In this document: one piece after another, positions 5,645 through 8,105 of the stretch
Numbering within the stretch: position 1 is the first letter of the stretch
How the letters are laid out: each line of letters opens with the position of its first letter
Source of the DNA: an uncultured Alphaproteobacteria bacterium
GTDB taxonomy: Bacteria > Pseudomonadota > Alphaproteobacteria > Rhizobiales > Hyphomicrobiaceae
DNA length: 8,105 nt
Direction of reading: 5' to 3'
Assembly: GCA_937950105.1 (NCBI GenBank)
Contig: CALFEM010000499.1
Span: 1 to 8,105 of the forward strand
Notes under the pieces: generated by a model
Seen by the model: the letters and a program-made list of their open reading frames with translations, nothing else
Database searches by the model: none
What the model was told of the DNA's origin: nothing
Translations under genes and position numbers: made by a program

Positions 5645-7120
5645 TCACGTGCCGCAGAAGGTCGCATGCACGATCTGATCGGCGCGCGGTGGTGTCGCGA
5701 AGCGTTCTTTGCCCGGCTGCTCGTCGAACGGGTGCTGGAGAACCGCCACCAGTTCGTCAAAGGGGCGAAGGTCACCGCTTGCGGTGGCGGCAGCCAGGGC
5801 CTCCTCGACGAGGTGATTGCGCGCGATGTAGAGCGGATTGGCCGCGCGCATGAGGGCACGCCGCGTTCCCGCGTTGCCTGCTTCGCCCGCAAGGCGCGCA
5901 CGCCAGCGTGACAGCCACGTCGCCGCCGCGTCGCCGCCGCCGAGCATGCTCTTCACTTCGTCGCTTGCCGCGCCGGATGTCTCTGCGTCGGCAAGCCGGC
6001 GGAACGTCAGCGTGTAGTCGGCACTCGCCGCCGCCATCAAGCCGAGCAGGTCCTCCACCAGCGTCACGTCCTCACGCACCACGCCGACGTTGAGGATGCC
6101 GATCTTGCGCGTCAGCCCCGGCGCGTAGGCGACGACGAACGGCACCGGGAAGCGCTCGATCATGTCGGTCGCGATCTTCACCGCGAGGTTTTGGTCGGAG
6201 GCGATGAGCGGCAGCAGCGTTTCGGCGAAGCGCGCCAGGTTCCACTGGCCGATGGCCGGCTGGTTGGCGAAGGCGTAGCGGCCCTGATGGTCGATCGATG
6301 AATAGACCTGCCCGGCGTTGTAGTCGTCCATGAAGGCGCACGGGCCGTAGTCGATGGTCTCGCCGGCGATCGACATGTTGTCGGTGTTCATGACGCCGTG
6401 GATGAAGCCGACGTGCATCCAGCGCGCGATCAGGGCGGCTTGTCGCGCGATGACGAGATCCAGCAGCGCGACGTAGTCGTTGTCGGCCTCGCGCGCTTGC
6501 GGGTAGTGGCGGTCGATGACGTAGTCGGCGAGCACGCGCACCGCCTCCGCATCGCCACGCGCGGCAAAAAACTGGAACGTGCCGACGCGCACATGGCTTG
6601 CCGCGACGCGCACCAGCACGGCACCGGGCAAGGGCTCCTCGCGCAGGACATGCTCTCCCGTGGACACGGCGGCCAGCGCCCGCGTCGTCGGGATACCGAG
6701 CGCCGCCATGGCCTCGCTGACGATGTATTCGCGCAGCACGGGTCCGAGCGCGGCCCGACCATCGCCACGGCGCGACCACGGCGTCGGCCCGGAACCCTTG
6801 AGTTGCAGATCGAAGCGCTCGCCCGACGGCGCGATCACCTCGCCGAGCAGGATGGCGCGACCATCGCCGAGCTGCGGCGAGAAGCCGCCGAACTGGTGTC
6901 CGGCATAAGCCTGTGCGATCGGAGATGCGCCCTCAGGCACGCTGTTGCCGGCGAGCATGGCGACGCCTTCGCTCGAAGCGAGCCAGTCCGCGTCGAGCCC
7001 GAGCGCGCGCGCGACCGGGGCATTCAGGCGCAGCAGGGCCGGCTCGCGCACCGGCGTCGGCAGTGTGCGCGTGTAGAAGCGATCAGGAAGCGTCGCGTAG
7101 CTGTTGTCGAAGGCGATCAG
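5645..7120 (-). CDS. selO: SelO (YdiU/UPF0061) protein adenylyltransferase
   Basis: A pseudokinase-fold enzyme that transfers AMP from ATP to Ser, Thr or Tyr of target proteins and is linked to redox stress in known members. From a CTG start at 7120 it is 491 residues, the normal family length. Motifs: FDNSYATLPDRFY (4-16), AGHQFG (73-78), LGDGRAILLGE (84-94, R88), QLKGSG with K108, SRRGDGRAALGPVLRE (116-131), R171 and R178, HGVMNTDN with D247 (probable base) and N248, and DYGP with metal-binding D257. These align at a constant offset with residues I recall from the Pseudomonas syringae structure. It ends FCGT; C489 sits where eukaryotic SELENOO has selenocysteine. Start problem: the frame has a TAG at 7166-7168 and no ATG, GTG or TTG until GTG 7051, which would delete 23 conserved residues. 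CTG 7120 has GAGGA (7129-7133) 8 nt upstream. It lies 136 nt downstream of the aldolase gene and could be co-transcribed. Confidence 0.94.
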   Translation of the reverse strand: MIAFDNSYATLPDRFYTRTLPTPVREPALLRLNAPVARALGLDADWLASSEGVAMLAGNSVPEGASPIAQAYAGHQFGGFSPQLGDGRAILLGEVIAPSGERFDLQLKGSGPTPWSRRGDGRAALGPVLREYIVSEAMAALGIPTTRALAAVSTGEHVLREEPLPGAVLVRVAASHVRVGTFQFFAARGDAEAVRVLADYVIDRHYPQAREADNDYVALLDLVIARQAALIARWMHVGFIHGVMNTDNMSIAGETIDYGPCAFMDDYNAGQVYSSIDHQGRYAFANQPAIGQWNLARFAETLLPLIASDQNLAVKIATDMIERFPVPFVVAYAPGLTRKIGILNVGVVREDVTLVEDLLGLMAAASADYTLTFRRLADAETSGAASDEVKSMLGGGDAAATWLSRWRARLAGEAGNAGTRRALMRAANPLYIARNHLVEEALAAATASGDLRPFDELVAVLQHPFDEQPGKERFATPPRADQIVHATFCGT

Positions 7121-7128
7121 GGCGCAGT

Positions 7129-7133
7129 TCCTC
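7129..7133 (-). promoter_or_regulatory. Ribosome-binding site supporting the CTG start of selO
   Basis: GAGGA on the minus strand lies 8 nt ahead of CTG (7120-7118). The next codons read I-A-F-D-N-S-Y, matching where SelO proteins normally begin. It is the main sequence evidence for a non-standard start. Confidence 0.5.
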
Positions 7134-7256
7134 AGGATGAAGTTTCGGTCCGACGATGCGTCAACCTATCCGAACGGCCGGTCAAAGCCGAGCGCGCAGT
7201 TCAGGTTTCATATGGGAAGGGCGAATGCGCGAGCACAGTCTTGCGTCAAAGCGTGG

Positions 7257-8018
7257 TCAGCAGTCACGCTTGCGGGCGGGTTTGCGGCGTGCCGCCGAAG
7301 CCGGCGCGGTTGCCTTGCCGCTTCCGGGGCTCTCCGCGATCTGGGCGTTCTGCCCATAGCTCTTGAAGCGCTGCATCACCTCGGCCATCGCATCCGCGCC
7401 GAGCACGTGCGGCGCCCCGAGCAGCAGCACCTTGACGTACTGCTCGGCCAGCACCTCGACCTCGAAGGCGAGTTCCAGCGCCGCAGCGAGCGTCGTGCCG
7501 ATGGCGATCTGGCCGTGGTTGGCCATCAGGCAGGCATTGCGCTCGGCGAGACCTTCGGCGACGTAGCGGGCCAGATGCTCGCTGCCGAACAGCGCATACG
7601 GCACCAGCGGAATGTCGCTGCCCCCTGCCACCGCCACCATGTAGTGGAAGGCCGGGATCGCCTTGTGTGCGCACGCGAGCACCGTCGCGTGCAGCGAGTG
7701 CGTGTGTACGACCGCGTGCATGTCGGGGCGCGCCGCATAGACGGCGAGGAGAAAGCGCCACTCGCTCGACGGCTTCAGCGCGCCGGGCGCGGTCGTCCCG
7801 TCGGCGGCGACGCGAACCATCTGGTCGGGCGTCAGCTCCTCGTAGGCGATCCCGGTTGGTGTGATCAGCATGCCATCACGGAAACGGGCCGAGACGTTGC
7901 CGGATCGGCCCGGTGACAAGCCCTTGCGGCTCATTTCCAGCGCCGTCGCCAGCAGGCACGCACGCACGCTCTGCTCGTCGCCTGAGCTCGAGTCCGCTGC
8001 AGCGCGCCGCTGGTCCAT
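7257..8018 (-). CDS. Class II aldolase/adducin family protein (fuculose-phosphate-aldolase-like)
   Basis: A 253-residue soluble enzyme-like protein. It is related to L-fuculose-1-phosphate aldolase, which cleaves a sugar phosphate to dihydroxyacetone phosphate and an aldehyde using Zn. The N-terminal GLSPGRSGNVSAR (33-45) and ITPTG (52-56) form the phosphate-binding loops. The metal ligands are intact: E86 in PSSEW, H105 and H107 in VVHTHS, and H168 in MANHG, with spacings of 19 and 61 residues as in E. coli FucA (E73, H92, H94, H155). The last 20 residues (Ala/Lys/Arg-rich, ending RKPARKRDC) are a basic tail outside the domain. I chose ATG 8018 because GGGGAG (8027-8032) lies 8 nt upstream and the family domain starts soon after; an in-frame GTG at 8099 would add 27 residues of unlikely sequence. 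Substrate is unknown: family members also act on ribulose phosphates, methylthioribulose phosphate and others. The neighbouring genes give no pathway clue. Confidence 0.93.
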   Translation of the reverse strand: MDQRRAAADSSSGDEQSVRACLLATALEMSRKGLSPGRSGNVSARFRDGMLITPTGIAYEELTPDQMVRVAADGTTAPGALKPSSEWRFLLAVYAARPDMHAVVHTHSLHATVLACAHKAIPAFHYMVAVAGGSDIPLVPYALFGSEHLARYVAEGLAERNACLMANHGQIAIGTTLAAALELAFEVEVLAEQYVKVLLLGAPHVLGADAMAEVMQRFKSYGQNAQIAESPGSGKATAPASAARRKPARKRDC

Positions 8019-8053
8019 GCCGTCCGCTCCCCTGCTCGCCTCTGCCGCTCGCG

Positions 8054-8104
8054 TCAGAGGTATGCGATCAACCGCCGCGCCGCAGCCACGGCGAGCCACA
8101 GCAC
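8054..8104 (-). CDS. Possible 3' end of an upstream leftward gene (partial)
   Basis: On the minus strand an open frame enters from the window edge and encodes VLWLAVAAARRLIAYL before TGA at 8056-8054. The hydrophobic then basic then hydrophobic ending resembles the C-terminus of a membrane protein. It would end 35 nt before the aldolase ATG, compatible with an operon. Sixteen codons are too few to identify it, and an open frame this short arises easily by chance in GC-rich DNA. Confidence 0.25.
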   Translation of the reverse strand: MLWLAVAAARRLIAYL

Positions 8105-8105
8105 C

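Noticed and set aside
7182..7211. Nine-codon ORF (minus strand, MKPELRARL) in the aldolase-selO gap
   Set aside because: No ribosome-binding site, no attenuator-like hairpin, and a length expected by chance.

Overview
The window is GC-rich, chromosome-like bacterial DNA with dense genes, strong G/C bias at third codon positions and Shine-Dalgarno starts. The protein types and their sequence flavour suggest a betaproteobacterium, possibly Rhodocyclales-like. They include a SelO ending in FCGT, a fused CP-ATP-grasp/alpha-E protein next to a small transglutaminase, and a class II aldolase. This placement is from memory of homologues, not from a search. I see no rRNA, tRNA, CRISPR array, insertion sequence or phage gene.

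Layout. Five genes read rightward: a PAP2-type membrane phosphatase (31-747), a CP-ATP-grasp + alpha-E fusion (1019-3592), a transglutaminase-like cysteine peptidase overlapping it by 4 nt (3589-4467), a MoaD/ThiS-like beta-grasp protein (4710-5051) and a small cysteine-rich DUF6455-like protein (5302-5577). Two complete genes read leftward and converge on them: SelO protein adenylyltransferase (7120-5645) and a fuculose-phosphate-aldolase-like class II aldolase (8018-7257). A possible 3' end of another leftward gene lies at the right edge.

How the genes work together. The ATP-grasp/alpha-E and transglutaminase pair is translationally coupled. It matches the predicted peptide-ligase/peptidase systems described by comparative genomics, but in a minimal form: no DUF2126 protein and no Anbu-type proteasome peptidase lies alongside. 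The MoaD-like and DUF6455-like genes may form a second small unit. SelO and the aldolase are probably housekeeping genes with no evident link to the rest.

Most unusual parts. (1) The beta-grasp protein lacks the C-terminal Gly-Gly of sulfur carriers and has a Tyr/Gly/Pro-rich tail instead. (2) Two consecutive hairpins, one with an 18-bp uninterrupted stem, lie just before that gene. (3) The region between it and the DUF6455-like gene carries overlapping, mutually exclusive inverted repeats, a micro-ORF and a further hairpin. (4) SelO has no ATG, GTG or TTG start that would include its conserved N-terminus, but has a well-placed CTG behind a Shine-Dalgarno sequence. I do not see a convincing large novel system; the beta-grasp/DUF6455 pair with its structured leaders is the best candidate for something undescribed.
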